A stretch of 35,948 bases of DNA from an uncultured Eubacterium sp. (GCA_910578975.1 CAJTRZ010000018.1:1-35948); one strand, 5' to 3'. Numbered from the stretch's first letter, positions 16,665 to 25,561 are shown. The notes: generated by a model from the letters alone, not told the origin. A program made the numbers and translations.

Positions 16665-17201
16665 ATGAAAATTAAAATTTTCGGAAAAAATATTGAAGTT
16701 ACAGAGGGCATCAAAAGTGCTATTGAAGAGAAACTAGGTAAGTTGGACAAGTACTTTGCAGAAGAGATTAGAGCTGATGTAACTCTCAGCGTGAACCGAA
16801 ACAATCACAAGGTGGAGGTAACAATTCCTGTAAAAGGCAATATTATTAGAGCGGAAGAGATTAGTGAAGATATGTATGCTTCTATTGACATGGTTGAGGA
16901 GACAATAGAGCGTCAGTTAGTAAAGTATAAGAACAAACTGATTGATAAGAAAAAATCATATCGAGATAATTTTACAGCGGACTATATTGATGCTGATTAT
17001 GAGGATGACGATGATGCAGTAAAGATTGTAAGAACAAAAAGCTTTGGTGTAAAACCTATGGATGCAGAAGAAGCTTGTGTACAAATGGAATTATTAGGAC
17101 ATAACTTCTTTGTTTTCTTAAATGCAGATACAGATGAAGTGAATGTAGTTTACAAGAGAAAAGGTGGAACGTACGGATTAATTGAACCAATTTTCGACTA
17201 A
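16665..17201 (+). CDS. hpf: Ribosome hibernation promoting factor, long form
   Basis: This 178-residue protein binds the small ribosomal subunit and pairs 70S ribosomes into inactive 100S dimers in stationary phase. The N-terminal ~105 residues form the S30AE/RaiA ribosome-binding domain (KIFGKNIEVTEGIKSAIEEK, DVTLSVNRNNHKVEVTIP). After an acidic linker (DYIDADYEDDDD) the C-terminal ~60 residues form the dimerisation domain (KSFGVKPMDAEEACVQMELL, FFVFLNADTDEVNVVYKR). Having both domains defines the long form typical of Firmicutes. It lies directly before secA, the usual order in this phylum. It has its own promoter and a strong terminator, so secA is expressed separately. Confidence 0.95.
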   Translation: MKIKIFGKNIEVTEGIKSAIEEKLGKLDKYFAEEIRADVTLSVNRNNHKVEVTIPVKGNIIRAEEISEDMYASIDMVEETIERQLVKYKNKLIDKKKSYRDNFTADYIDADYEDDDDAVKIVRTKSFGVKPMDAEEACVQMELLGHNFFVFLNADTDEVNVVYKRKGGTYGLIEPIFD

Positions 17202-17213
17202 AATAATATTTAT

Positions 17214-17244
17214 AAGGTGGTGCTAAAGTGGCACCGCCTTTTTT
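17214..17244 (+). terminator. Intrinsic terminator of hpf
   Basis: A 10-bp GC-rich stem (17214-17223 with 17231-17240, one G-T pair), a 7-nt loop and a run of T lie 12 bp after the stop codon. Confidence 0.88.
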
Positions 17245-17323
17245 GTGGCAAAAGCCCGGCAAGCAATATTGTGCTTGTTCATGGAAAGTTTACAATATTT
17301 ACAATAATATAAAATCTAAGATG

Positions 17324-17352
17324 TTGAATTACTATGACGAAAATGGTAATAT
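17324..17352 (+). promoter_or_regulatory. Predicted secA promoter
   Basis: TTGAAT (17324-17329) and TAATAT (17347-17352) with a 17-bp spacer lie about 50 bp before the secA ATG. An AT-rich alternative lies around 17290-17315. Confidence 0.45.
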
Positions 17353-17363
17353 ATTGATTAACG

Positions 17364-17381
17364 TGTGAAATAGATTTCACA
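17364..17381. promoter_or_regulatory. Perfect palindrome between secA promoter and start
   Basis: TGTGAAATAGATTTCACA has 8-bp perfect arms around AG. It lies just downstream of the predicted -10, in the position of an operator or a small 5'-UTR hairpin. GAGGAG follows 11 bp later as the ribosome binding site. Confidence 0.45.
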
Positions 17382-17402
17382 AATATAAAAGAGGAGATTA
17401 CC

Positions 17403-19976
17403 ATGAGTGTAATTAGTAAGATTATAGGTACGCATAGTGAGCGTGAATTAAAAAGACATAATGGGACTTTAGAAAAAGTTCTTGCATTTAAACCAGAAAT
17501 GGAGAAGCTTTCTGAGGAGCAGATGAAAGCGAAAACAGAGGAATTCAAGAAGAGATTAAAAGAAGGCGAGACATTAGATGATATTTTGCCAGAGGCATTT
17601 GCTTTGGTTAGAGAAGCAACAAAAAGAACGTTGGGTACAGAACATTATCCATGTCAGATTTTAGGTGGAATTATCCTTCATGAAGGGCGAATCGCAGAGA
17701 TGAAAACAGGTGAAGGTAAGACACAGACTTGTTTACTGCCTGCATATCTGAATGCATTAGAAGGAAAAGGTGTTCATATTGTAACAGTTAATGAGTACCT
17801 TGCTACCCGTGATGCGGAATGGATGGGGCAGGTTCACAGATATCTGGGACTTTCCGTTGGTTGTGTTCTGGCAGATATGGAACATGAGGACAAGAAGGCA
17901 GCATATAACTGTGATATCACATATATTACAAATAATGAGTTGGGATTTGATTATCTGAGAGATAATATGGTTGTCTACAAAGAACAACTGGTTCAGCGTG
18001 GATTATCCTATTGTATTATCGACGAGGTCGACTCTGTTTTAATTGACGAGGCAAGAACACCTTTGATTATTTCAGGACAGAGTGGAAAGTCTACAAAGTT
18101 ATATGAAATGTGTGATATTCTGGCAAGACAGATGGAGCGTGGTACTGCAAATCCTGAACTTAGTAAAATGGATGCCATTATGGGTGTTGATATAGAAGAG
18201 GACGGAGATTTCCTTGTAAACGAAAAGGATAAGATTGTTACACTTACACAGGATGGTATCGCAAAAGTTGAAAAGTTTTTTCATATTGACAACTACGCAG
18301 ATGCAGAGAATCTTGAATTACAGCACAATGTAATATTGGCTCTTCGAGCACATAACCTGATGCATAGAGATCAGGACTATGTTGTAAAGGATAATGAAGT
18401 TTTAATTGTAGATGAGTTTACTGGACGTATTATGCCGGGTAGAAGATACTCAGATGGATTACATCAGGCGATTGAAGCAAAAGAACATGTAAAGGTAAAC
18501 CGAGAGAGCAAAACACTTGCAACAATTACATTCCAGAATTTCTTTAATAAATATGAAAAAAAAGCAGGTATGACAGGTACTGCTTTAACAGAGGAAAAAG
18601 AATTTAGAGATATCTACAGCATGGATGTTGTTGAAATTCCAACAAACAAACCAATTGCAAGAATTGATAAAAATGATGCTGTATTTAAGACAAAACGTGG
18701 AAAATTAAATGCAGTGGCAAATGAAATAGAAGAGGCATACAAAAAAGGACAGCCTGTATTGGTAGGTACGATTAACATTGATTCCTCAGAAGAGATTAGT
18801 GCAGTGCTTAAGAAACGTGGTATTCCACATAAGGTATTGAATGCTAAGTTCCATGAGATGGAGGCTGAGATTGTAGCAGAGGCTGGACGCCATGGGGCAG
18901 TGACGATTGCCACAAATATGGCTGGTCGTGGTACTGATATTAAACTTGATGAAGAGGCAAAGGAAGCAGGTGGATTAAAGATTGTTGGCACAGAGAGACA
19001 TGAATCCAGACGAATTGATAATCAGTTGCGTGGTCGTTCTGGTCGTCAGGGAGATGTCGGTGAATCCAAATTCTTTATTTCTTTAGAAGATGATATTATG
19101 AGACTGTTTGCTTCTGAAAAGTTAATGTCAATCTTTAATGCGCTGGGAGTTCCGGAGGATGAGGAACTGCATCATAAGTCTCTTACTAATACAATTGAAA
19201 GAGCACAGAAGAAGATTGAAGGAAATAACTTTGGTATTAGAAAGAACCTTATGGAATATGATAAGGTAAATAATGACCAGAGAGAGATTATTTATGCAGA
19301 ACGAGCAAGAGTACTTAATGGCGAAAATATGAGAGATGCCATTATTAAAATGGTAAATGAAGTCATTGAATCTCAGGTAGACATGTTCATCCGTGATGAA
19401 CAACAGGTAAATGATTGGGATTTGGCAGGGCTCGCTCAGTCTTTATTTGAAATCATACCTTTTAAACTTTCTATGAAACAGGAAGAAATGGAAGACTTAA
19501 ATAAATCTGAATTTAAACAGATGTTAAAAGAAGAAGCATTGAAATTATATGAGGCAAAAGAGGCAGAGTTCCCAGAGCCAGAACATATCAGAGAGTTGGA
19601 AAGAATTGTTCTTTTGAAAGTTATTGATAGAAAGTGGATGGATCACTTAGATGACATGGAACAGTTAAAGCAGGGAATCGGGCTTATGGCTTATGGCCAG
19701 AAGGATCCTGCGATTGAATATAAGATTCAGGGCTTTGAAATGTTTGGATTTATGATTGAAAACATTAAAATAGACACAGTAAAGACTTTGTATCATATTC
19801 AGGTGGAGCAGAATGTAGAGCGTGAAGAGGTAGCAAAGGTTACTGGCACAAACAAGGATGATGATAGTGGAGTGAAAAAGCCAAAGCAGAGAGAAGAGGC
19901 AAAAGTTTATCCAAACGATCCATGTCCTTGCGGTAGCGGTAAAAAGTATAAAAACTGCTGTGGCAGAAAAGCATAA
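17403..19976 (+). CDS. secA: Protein translocase ATPase SecA
   Basis: This 857-residue motor of the Sec pathway uses ATP to push unfolded preproteins through SecYEG at the membrane. Motifs in order are Walker A MKTGEGKT (100-107), DEVD helicase box (207-210) followed by LIDEARTP, the preprotein cross-linking region, TMAGRGTDIK-like segment (NMAGRGTDIKLDEEAKEAGG), and QLRGRSGRQGD in the second nucleotide-binding domain. The helical wing/scaffold comes next, then a C-terminal SEC-C zinc knuckle with C841, C843, C852 and C853 (CPCGSGKKYKNCC), which binds zinc and interacts with SecB or ribosomes. Length is normal for Firmicutes SecA1. It lies between hpf and prfB in the conserved order. Confidence 0.98.
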   Translation: MSVISKIIGTHSERELKRHNGTLEKVLAFKPEMEKLSEEQMKAKTEEFKKRLKEGETLDDILPEAFALVREATKRTLGTEHYPCQILGGIILHEGRIAEMKTGEGKTQTCLLPAYLNALEGKGVHIVTVNEYLATRDAEWMGQVHRYLGLSVGCVLADMEHEDKKAAYNCDITYITNNELGFDYLRDNMVVYKEQLVQRGLSYCIIDEVDSVLIDEARTPLIISGQSGKSTKLYEMCDILARQMERGTANPELSKMDAIMGVDIEEDGDFLVNEKDKIVTLTQDGIAKVEKFFHIDNYADAENLELQHNVILALRAHNLMHRDQDYVVKDNEVLIVDEFTGRIMPGRRYSDGLHQAIEAKEHVKVNRESKTLATITFQNFFNKYEKKAGMTGTALTEEKEFRDIYSMDVVEIPTNKPIARIDKNDAVFKTKRGKLNAVANEIEEAYKKGQPVLVGTINIDSSEEISAVLKKRGIPHKVLNAKFHEMEAEIVAEAGRHGAVTIATNMAGRGTDIKLDEEAKEAGGLKIVGTERHESRRIDNQLRGRSGRQGDVGESKFFISLEDDIMRLFASEKLMSIFNALGVPEDEELHHKSLTNTIERAQKKIEGNNFGIRKNLMEYDKVNNDQREIIYAERARVLNGENMRDAIIKMVNEVIESQVDMFIRDEQQVNDWDLAGLAQSLFEIIPFKLSMKQEEMEDLNKSEFKQMLKEEALKLYEAKEAEFPEPEHIRELERIVLLKVIDRKWMDHLDDMEQLKQGIGLMAYGQKDPAIEYKIQGFEMFGFMIENIKIDTVKTLYHIQVEQNVEREEVAKVTGTNKDDDSGVKKPKQREEAKVYPNDPCPCGSGKKYKNCCGRKA

Positions 19977-20000
19977 GACAATTTTTGATAAAAAATAAAT

Positions 20001-20048
20001 AAAGGTGTTGCCGTACAAAGAAAATATTTCGTGCGACAGCACCTTTTT
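20001..20048 (+). terminator. Intrinsic terminator of secA
   Basis: A 16-bp stem with one mismatch (20001-20016 with 20029/20031-20045) is followed by TTTTT. It ends only 24 bp before the prfB start, so prfB either depends on read-through or has a promoter inside secA or this gap. Confidence 0.75.
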
Positions 20049-20072
20049 GAAGATTAGTGATGAGGTATTTTT

Positions 20073-21197
20073 GTGGTTGAATTAGAGCAGTACAAATACG
20101 AATGGAGTCAATATGAAAGCAGAGTAAAGGAATTAGCAGACTCGTTTCATATTGATAACAGGCAGGCGAGAATTGAAGAAATTGAACAAATGATGGAAGA
20201 GGCGGGATTTTGGGATGATATTGAAAAATCAAGTGAAATCATGAAAGAGTTAAAAACGCTCAAAGGCAGTCTGGAATTGATTGATCATCTGCAGAACCAG
20301 TACGAAGACTTAGGCGTATTAATAGAGATGGGAAATGAAGAAGAGGATCCAGATATGGTGGAAGAGGTGGAAGCAGAGTGGAAAGCCTTTGTAAAGGAAT
20401 TTGATAAGGTGAAAATTGAGACGCTTCTTTCTGGTGACTATGATAAGTGTAATGCGGTTTTGAAAATTAATGCAGGTGCAGGAGGAACAGAGTCCTGTGA
20501 CTGGGCAAATATGCTTTATCGAATGTTTAACAGGTGGGCAGAATCGAAGGGGTATAAAACAGAGGTCCTTGATTTTCTAGACGGTGATGAGGCAGGACTC
20601 AAATCAATTACATTTCAGGTATCTGGAGAAAACGCCTATGGCTATTTGAAATCAGAGAAGGGAGTACATAGACTGGTAAGGATTTCTCCTTTTAATGCGG
20701 CAGGAAAGAGACAGACTTCTTTTGCATCTCTCGATGTTATGCCTGACATTGAGGAGGATTTAGATGTGGAAATCAATGATGATGATATTCGAATCGACAC
20801 CTATCGCTCCAGTGGGGCCGGTGGACAGCACATTAATAAGACATCATCAGCCATTCGTATTACCCATTTTCCAACAGGTATTGTTGTTCAATGTCAGAAT
20901 GAGCGTTCCCAGTTGCAGAACAAAGACAGAGCGATGAAGATGCTAAAATCAAAGTTGTATATATTGAAGAAACAGGAAGAGGAAGAAAAACGTTCCGGCA
21001 TCAGAGGAGAGGTAAAGGAGATTGGCTGGGGAAATCAGATTCGTTCATATGTTATGCAGCCATATACTATGGTGAAAGACCATAGGACAAATGAAGAGGT
21101 TACAGATGTGAACAAAGTATTAGATGGATATCTGGACCCATTTATTAATGCTTACCTGAAATGGATAAATCTTAATAAAGATAATGAAATTAGTTGA
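20073..21197 (+). CDS. prfB: Peptide chain release factor 2
   Basis: RF2 recognises UGA and UAA stop codons and triggers peptide release. The 374-residue product shows the SPF anticodon-like motif at 205-207, diagnostic of RF2 over RF1, and the catalytic GGQ at 250-252 (SSGAGGQHINKTSSAIRITH). The start is GTG at 20073 with a weak AGG about 7 nt upstream. In many bacteria a +1 programmed frameshift at CUU-UGA-C near codon 25 regulates RF2. Here the corresponding region (ELADSFHIDNRQARIEEIEQ) is continuous with no in-frame UGA and no such slippery site. It follows secA as usual in Firmicutes. Confidence 0.95.
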   Translation: MVELEQYKYEWSQYESRVKELADSFHIDNRQARIEEIEQMMEEAGFWDDIEKSSEIMKELKTLKGSLELIDHLQNQYEDLGVLIEMGNEEEDPDMVEEVEAEWKAFVKEFDKVKIETLLSGDYDKCNAVLKINAGAGGTESCDWANMLYRMFNRWAESKGYKTEVLDFLDGDEAGLKSITFQVSGENAYGYLKSEKGVHRLVRISPFNAAGKRQTSFASLDVMPDIEEDLDVEINDDDIRIDTYRSSGAGGQHINKTSSAIRITHFPTGIVVQCQNERSQLQNKDRAMKMLKSKLYILKKQEEEEKRSGIRGEVKEIGWGNQIRSYVMQPYTMVKDHRTNEEVTDVNKVLDGYLDPFINAYLKWINLNKDNEIS

Positions 21198-21222
21198 TAA
21201 TTGTATGTAACCATGCTAAAAT
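21194..21222 (+). promoter_or_regulatory. Predicted promoter for homoserine dehydrogenase
   Basis: TTGATA (21194-21199) and TAAAAT (21217-21222) with a 17-bp spacer overlap the prfB stop codon and lie 62 bp before hom. Confidence 0.6.
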
Positions 21223-21283
21223 TTACAAGTATAATTTTTAAAGGGAGTTGAAATACTCTTTCATATGACATTAGGAGGAGAAT

Positions 21284-22486
21284 ATGATTAAAGTTGCAAT
21301 ATTAGGATATGGAACTGTGGGTTCAGGAGTATTTGAAATAATAAATGAGAATAAGGATTTAATTACTGCCAATGCAGGAGAGGAAATTGAAGTTAAGTAT
21401 GTGCTTGATTTAAGAGATTTTCCGGGAGACCCTTGTGAGAGTGTTTTGGTTCATGATTATAATGTGATATTAAACGATCCGGAAGTGGAAGTTGTTATAG
21501 AAGTTATGGGTGGATTAAAGCCGGCATATGATTTTGTAAAGTCAGCATTAGAGGCTGGAAAGAGCGTTTGTACATCAAACAAGGAGCTGGTTGCAAAATA
21601 TGGTGCAGAGTTAATTAAAATTGCTCAGTCAAATAACAGAAATTTCTTGTTTGAAGCTGCCGTAGGCGGTGGTATTCCTATTATCCGTCCAATTAATATG
21701 CATATCACAGCAGATAAAATCTGTGAGATTACCGGAATATTAAATGGAACAACAAATTATATTCTCACGAAGATGGATAAAGAAGGTGCTGATTTTGACA
21801 GCACATTAAAGATGGCACAGGATTTGGGATATGCTGAACGTAACCCGGAAGCTGATATCGAAGGTTTTGATGCAGTAAGAAAGATTGCGATTCTAGCATC
21901 TCTTGCAAAAGGTAAGACAGTAGATTTTGAAGAAATTTATACAGAGGGGATTTCAAAAATTACAGCAACTGATTTTAAATATGCAAAGGCTATGGGACGT
22001 TCAATTAAATTACTTGGAAAGTGTAAAAATGAAGATGATGCAGTCGTTGCATCTGTCGCTCCTAGATTATTAGCACCGGATCACCCATTATACAATGTAA
22101 GTGATGTTGTCAATGGTATTCTGGTTCGCGGAAACATGGTAGGAGATTTAGTATTTATCGGCAGTGGAGCCGGTAAACTTCCAACAGCCAGCGCAGTCGT
22201 ATCTGACGTAGTGGATAGCGTAAGACATCTCAATGTTTCAACGACAGTAATGTGGGATGAAGAAAAATTAGAGTTAGAGGATTTCGCACAGTCAAAGAAA
22301 CAGTTCTTTGTAAGAGCGAATGCGTCAAAAGAAGAAGCAGAAGCAGTATTTGGAAATATAGAATATGTTGATGCGGGAATTGACGGAGAAATTGGATTTA
22401 TCACAGCGAAGATGAGTGAAAAAGATTTTGACGAGAAAGCAGACAAACTTGGAAAAGTTATAACAAGAATCAGAGTCGAGGCGTAG
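21284..22486 (+). CDS. hom: Homoserine dehydrogenase
   Basis: This 400-residue NAD(P)-dependent enzyme reduces aspartate-4-semialdehyde to homoserine, the branch point to threonine and methionine. The N-terminal Rossmann motif GYGTVGSGV (8-16) binds the cofactor. The catalytic domain contains the family signature ILNGTTNYILTKM (near 149-161) and PEADIEGFDAVRKIAILA. The last ~70 residues (FFVRANASKEEAEAVFGNIE through KVITRIRVEA) look like a short ACT-type regulatory domain that could sense threonine. It has AGGAGG 5 nt before the ATG and its own promoter. The next two genes are the phosphoglycerate-mutase-like protein and aspartokinase, forming a threonine block. Confidence 0.95.
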   Translation: MIKVAILGYGTVGSGVFEIINENKDLITANAGEEIEVKYVLDLRDFPGDPCESVLVHDYNVILNDPEVEVVIEVMGGLKPAYDFVKSALEAGKSVCTSNKELVAKYGAELIKIAQSNNRNFLFEAAVGGGIPIIRPINMHITADKICEITGILNGTTNYILTKMDKEGADFDSTLKMAQDLGYAERNPEADIEGFDAVRKIAILASLAKGKTVDFEEIYTEGISKITATDFKYAKAMGRSIKLLGKCKNEDDAVVASVAPRLLAPDHPLYNVSDVVNGILVRGNMVGDLVFIGSGAGKLPTASAVVSDVVDSVRHLNVSTTVMWDEEKLELEDFAQSKKQFFVRANASKEEAEAVFGNIEYVDAGIDGEIGFITAKMSEKDFDEKADKLGKVITRIRVEA

Positions 22487-22590
22487 GCCGGCTCTGATTA
22501 GTTGCGTTATAATATTATTAATTATATAACAGTATAAGAATAGAATTTATAATAATTTATAAGTCGCATTTCAGCAGAATGGAGTAATAT

Positions 22591-23793
22591 ATGAAATATA
22601 TAGTTGTTTTAGGTGATGGTATGGCCGATGAACCAATTGAAGAATTGGGAGGAAAAACACCATTAGAATATGCAGATACACCAACTATGGATAAAATGTC
22701 AAAACAGTCAGAGGTTGGTTTAGTACATACAATACCAGAAGGAATGAGTCCGGGAAGTGATACAGCAAATTTATCCGTTTTAGGATATGATCCAAAAAAA
22801 TATTATACAGGTCGTTCTCCGTTAGAGGCATTAAGTATTGGTGTAGATATGAAAAACACAGATGTGGCACTCCGATGTAATATTGTGACTGTATCTACAG
22901 ATGATTTACCATACGAAGAAAAGACGATTGTAGATCACAGTTCCAGTGAAATTGGTACAGAAGATGCTGCTGTATTATTAGAAGCAGTTCGCAAAGAGTT
23001 AGAAACAGATGTGTACAAATTTTACGTAGGAACTAGTTACAGACATCTTACGATATGGGATTGCGGAGAAGTTGTAACACTTACACCGCCTCATGATATA
23101 TTAGGAAAAAAGATTGGACAGTACCTGCCACAGGATGAAATTCTTCGCAAGATGCAGGAAAAAAGTTATGAAATATTAGCGAACCATCCAATTAATATTG
23201 AGAGAATTAAGAAGGGATTAAATCCTGCGAATTCTCTATGGTTTTGGGGAGCTGGAACTCGTCCTTGTGTAACTTCTTTTGAAGAGAAGAATCATAAAAA
23301 GGGTGCAATGATTTCAGCAGTAGACCTTTTAAAAGGAATTGCTATTGGAGCAGATATGAAAGTCATTGAAGTAGAAGGTGCTAATGGCGGATTGGATACT
23401 AATTATGAGGGGAAGGCAGAAGCGGCAGTAGATGTTCTTCTGAATGAAGGATATGACATGGCGTATGTGCATGTAGAAGCTCCGGATGAAATGGGACATC
23501 AGGGAAGTGTAGAGAGAAAAATAAAGGCAATAGAAAATCTAGATTCCAGAGTTATTAAATTGATAAAAGATGCGTTGGACAAAGCAGAGGAGGATTATCG
23601 TATGCTTGTTATGCCGGATCATCCAACACCAATATGTGTGAGAACCCATACCAGCAATCCGGTTCCATATATGCTTTTTGATAGTACAGATATAAAAGAA
23701 AGCACATTAGATTATAATGAAAAATGTGGTAATGAAAGCGGCTTGTTCATGGCTAATGGATATGAAATGATGAATTATTTATTATCAAAGTAG
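22591..23793 (+). CDS. Archaeal-type iPGM homologue, probable homoserine kinase
   Basis: This 400-residue alkaline-phosphatase-superfamily metalloenzyme belongs to the cofactor-independent phosphoglycerate mutase (ApgM) group. Visible metal/nucleophile sites are D9 (GDGMAD), S56 (PGSDTANLSVLGYDP), D299/H303 (PDEMGHQG) and D343/H344 (MPDHPTP). One subgroup of this family is catalogued as a proposed homoserine kinase because it sits with threonine genes in genomes lacking ThrB. Here it lies between hom and lysC, exactly that context, and no GHMP-type thrB is present. I therefore favour homoserine phosphorylation over glycolysis, but a mutase remains possible. The gap to hom (104 bp) has no terminator, so co-transcription is plausible. 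Confidence 0.8.
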   Translation: MKYIVVLGDGMADEPIEELGGKTPLEYADTPTMDKMSKQSEVGLVHTIPEGMSPGSDTANLSVLGYDPKKYYTGRSPLEALSIGVDMKNTDVALRCNIVTVSTDDLPYEEKTIVDHSSSEIGTEDAAVLLEAVRKELETDVYKFYVGTSYRHLTIWDCGEVVTLTPPHDILGKKIGQYLPQDEILRKMQEKSYEILANHPINIERIKKGLNPANSLWFWGAGTRPCVTSFEEKNHKKGAMISAVDLLKGIAIGADMKVIEVEGANGGLDTNYEGKAEAAVDVLLNEGYDMAYVHVEAPDEMGHQGSVERKIKAIENLDSRVIKLIKDALDKAEEDYRMLVMPDHPTPICVRTHTSNPVPYMLFDSTDIKESTLDYNEKCGNESGLFMANGYEMMNYLLSK

Positions 23794-23821
23794 TTGACTT
23801 AATTGAGAATGTACATAAAAT
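23794..23821 (+). promoter_or_regulatory. Predicted lysC promoter
   Basis: TTGACT (23794-23799) and TAAAAT (23816-23821) with a 16-bp spacer start right after the stop codon of the preceding gene. They are followed by a leader of about 100 nt. Confidence 0.5.
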
Positions 23822-23845
23822 ATAATAAGAGAAGATGAGAAAGGA

Positions 23846-23870
23846 AAGATTGAAAGTTACTTTCAATCTT
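23846..23870 (+). other. Leader hairpin upstream of lysC
   Basis: A perfect 10-bp stem (23846-23855 with 23861-23870) around GTTAC lies in the lysC 5' leader, followed by smaller potential hairpins (CTTC-AACTG-GAAG; GCATTTC with GAATGAAGC). It does not match the lysine riboswitch and lacks a T-run. Confidence 0.4.
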
Positions 23871-23929
23871 GGGTTTGTGCTTCAACTGGAAGTGCAGGCA
23901 TTTCTGAATGAAGCAATAGGAGGCAAATA

Positions 23930-25258
23930 ATGAAAGAGACAAAGGTTGTAAAATTTGGTGGAAGCTCGCTTGCTGATGCAAAGCAGTTTAAAAAGGTTGC
24001 GGATATCATATTAGAAAACCCGACAAGACGTTTTGTAGTAGCATCAGCACCAGGAAAGCGTTTTGTTGAAGATATTAAGGTTACAGATATGCTGTATAAT
24101 TGTTACGAACTTGCATCTGAAGGAGAAGAGTTTGAGGAACAGTTTCAGTCAATAAAGGATAGATATAATGGGATTATTAAAGAGCTTGGTCTTACAGATT
24201 TCTCATTAGATGAAGATTTTGAGACAATTAAAGGGGCGTTTTCACATATGGCAGGCAGGGATTATGCAGCCAGCCGTGGTGAGTTCTTGAATAGTAAAGT
24301 TTTGGCAAAATATTTAGGATTTGATTTTATTGATGCAGCAAAATATATCTTCTTTGATGAGAGAGGAAATTTTGACTGGGATAAAACAGCAGAGAAATTA
24401 ACACCAAAACTTGCAAAGACAGAGTATGCAGTAATACCTGGATTCTATGGTTCTATGCCAAATGGAACAATTAAGACATTTTCCAGAGGAGGCTCTGATG
24501 TTACGGGTTCTATTGTGGCAAGAGCAGCAGATGCAAAGATTTATGAGAACTGGACAGATGTCAGTGGATTCTTAATTTGTGATCCTAGAATTATTAGCAA
24601 CCCAGAGGCAATTAATACAATTACCTATGCAGAACTTCGTGAACTTGCTTATATGGGAGCTACAGTTCTTCATGAGGATGCAATCTTTCCGGTAAGAGCA
24701 GCAGGTATTCCGGTAAATATCAAAAATACAAATTGTCCAAAAGACAGAGGAACAATGATTGTTTCAGAGACAGCAGAACCTTGCGAGCATATTATTACAG
24801 GTATTGCAGGAAAGAAAGGTATGTCTGTTATTAATATAGAAAAAGATAAGATGAATAGTGAAGTAGGATTTGGTAGAAATGTACTTCGTGCTTTAGAAAA
24901 AAGTAATGTAAGTTTTGAGCATATGCCTTCTGGTGTTGACACAATGAGTGTTGTTATTCAGACGGATGCTTTGGCTGGTAAAGAGACAACAATACTGGAT
25001 GAAATTCGTTCCAGAGTTCATCCGGATCAGTTATTTATTGAAAGTGATTTGGCATTAATTGCAGTGGTTGGCCGTGGTATGAAGAGTGCCAGAGGTACAG
25101 CAGCGATTCTGTTTACAGCATTGGCAGAAGCACGTGTAAATATAAAAATGATTGACCAGGGTTCTTCAGAACTTAACATTATTATTGGTGTTGCTGATGA
25201 AGATTTCGAGGTTGCAATGCGTGCAATTTATGATGCATTTATTGAAGTAAAGAAATAA
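23930..25258 (+). CDS. lysC: Aspartate kinase
   Basis: This 442-residue enzyme phosphorylates aspartate, the first step toward lysine, threonine and methionine. The N-terminal amino-acid-kinase domain begins with KFGGSSLADA (from residue 8) and includes SRGGSDVTGS for nucleotide/aspartate binding and WTDVSGFLICDPR. The C-terminal ~150 residues hold two ACT domains (VINIEKDKMNSEVGF and LALIAVVGRGMKSARGT), so feedback inhibition by an end-product amino acid is expected. AGGAGG precedes the ATG by 7 nt. With hom and the iPGM-like gene it supplies three threonine-pathway steps; aspartate-semialdehyde dehydrogenase and threonine synthase are not in the window. Confidence 0.95.
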   Translation: MKETKVVKFGGSSLADAKQFKKVADIILENPTRRFVVASAPGKRFVEDIKVTDMLYNCYELASEGEEFEEQFQSIKDRYNGIIKELGLTDFSLDEDFETIKGAFSHMAGRDYAASRGEFLNSKVLAKYLGFDFIDAAKYIFFDERGNFDWDKTAEKLTPKLAKTEYAVIPGFYGSMPNGTIKTFSRGGSDVTGSIVARAADAKIYENWTDVSGFLICDPRIISNPEAINTITYAELRELAYMGATVLHEDAIFPVRAAGIPVNIKNTNCPKDRGTMIVSETAEPCEHIITGIAGKKGMSVINIEKDKMNSEVGFGRNVLRALEKSNVSFEHMPSGVDTMSVVIQTDALAGKETTILDEIRSRVHPDQLFIESDLALIAVVGRGMKSARGTAAILFTALAEARVNIKMIDQGSSELNIIIGVADEDFEVAMRAIYDAFIEVKK

Positions 25259-25303
25259 AATTTGATTTGTAGAAGTATACGAATTTAGAGTTTTTAGAAC
25301 TTC

Positions 25304-25332
25304 TTGACAGATTGATAATATAGTATTAGTAT
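25304..25332 (+). promoter_or_regulatory. Promoter of the riboflavin operon
   Basis: A consensus TTGACA (25304-25309) and TAGTAT (25327-25332) with a 17-bp spacer lie just upstream of the FMN riboswitch, giving a start of transcription about 15 nt before the aptamer. Confidence 0.7.
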
Positions 25333-25355
25333 GTATAAGAACAATTTAAAATAAA

Positions 25356-25477
25356 TTCTTCGGGGCAGGGTGCAATTCCCTACCGGCTGTGTTTGCAGAT
25401 GCATAAGTCAGCGAGCCGTAAGGCATGATATGGTGCGATTCCATAACCGACAGTATAGTCTGGATGAGAGAAGGTAA
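25356..25477 (+). promoter_or_regulatory. FMN riboswitch (RFN element)
   Basis: The conserved aptamer blocks are present in order: TTCTTCGGGGCAGGGTG, AATTCCCTACCGGC, AAGTCAGCGAGCC, ATGGTGCGATTCCATAACCGACAG, AGTCTGGATGAGAGAAGG. The 5' and 3' ends pair to form the P1 helix. Bound FMN should stabilise the aptamer and let the downstream terminator form, shutting off ribD through ribU. Confidence 0.97.
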
Positions 25478-25561
25478 GGGTGATGATTAATTTGACAGAG
25501 GAATATCAGAATTTTATGATATTTGTGTTATGTAATCATTACAATTTTGAAGTGCCATAGG

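Noticed and set aside
21198..21283. A riboswitch or T-box leader upstream of homoserine dehydrogenase
   Set aside because: The leader after the predicted promoter is only about 60 nt and has no terminator or T-box sequence.
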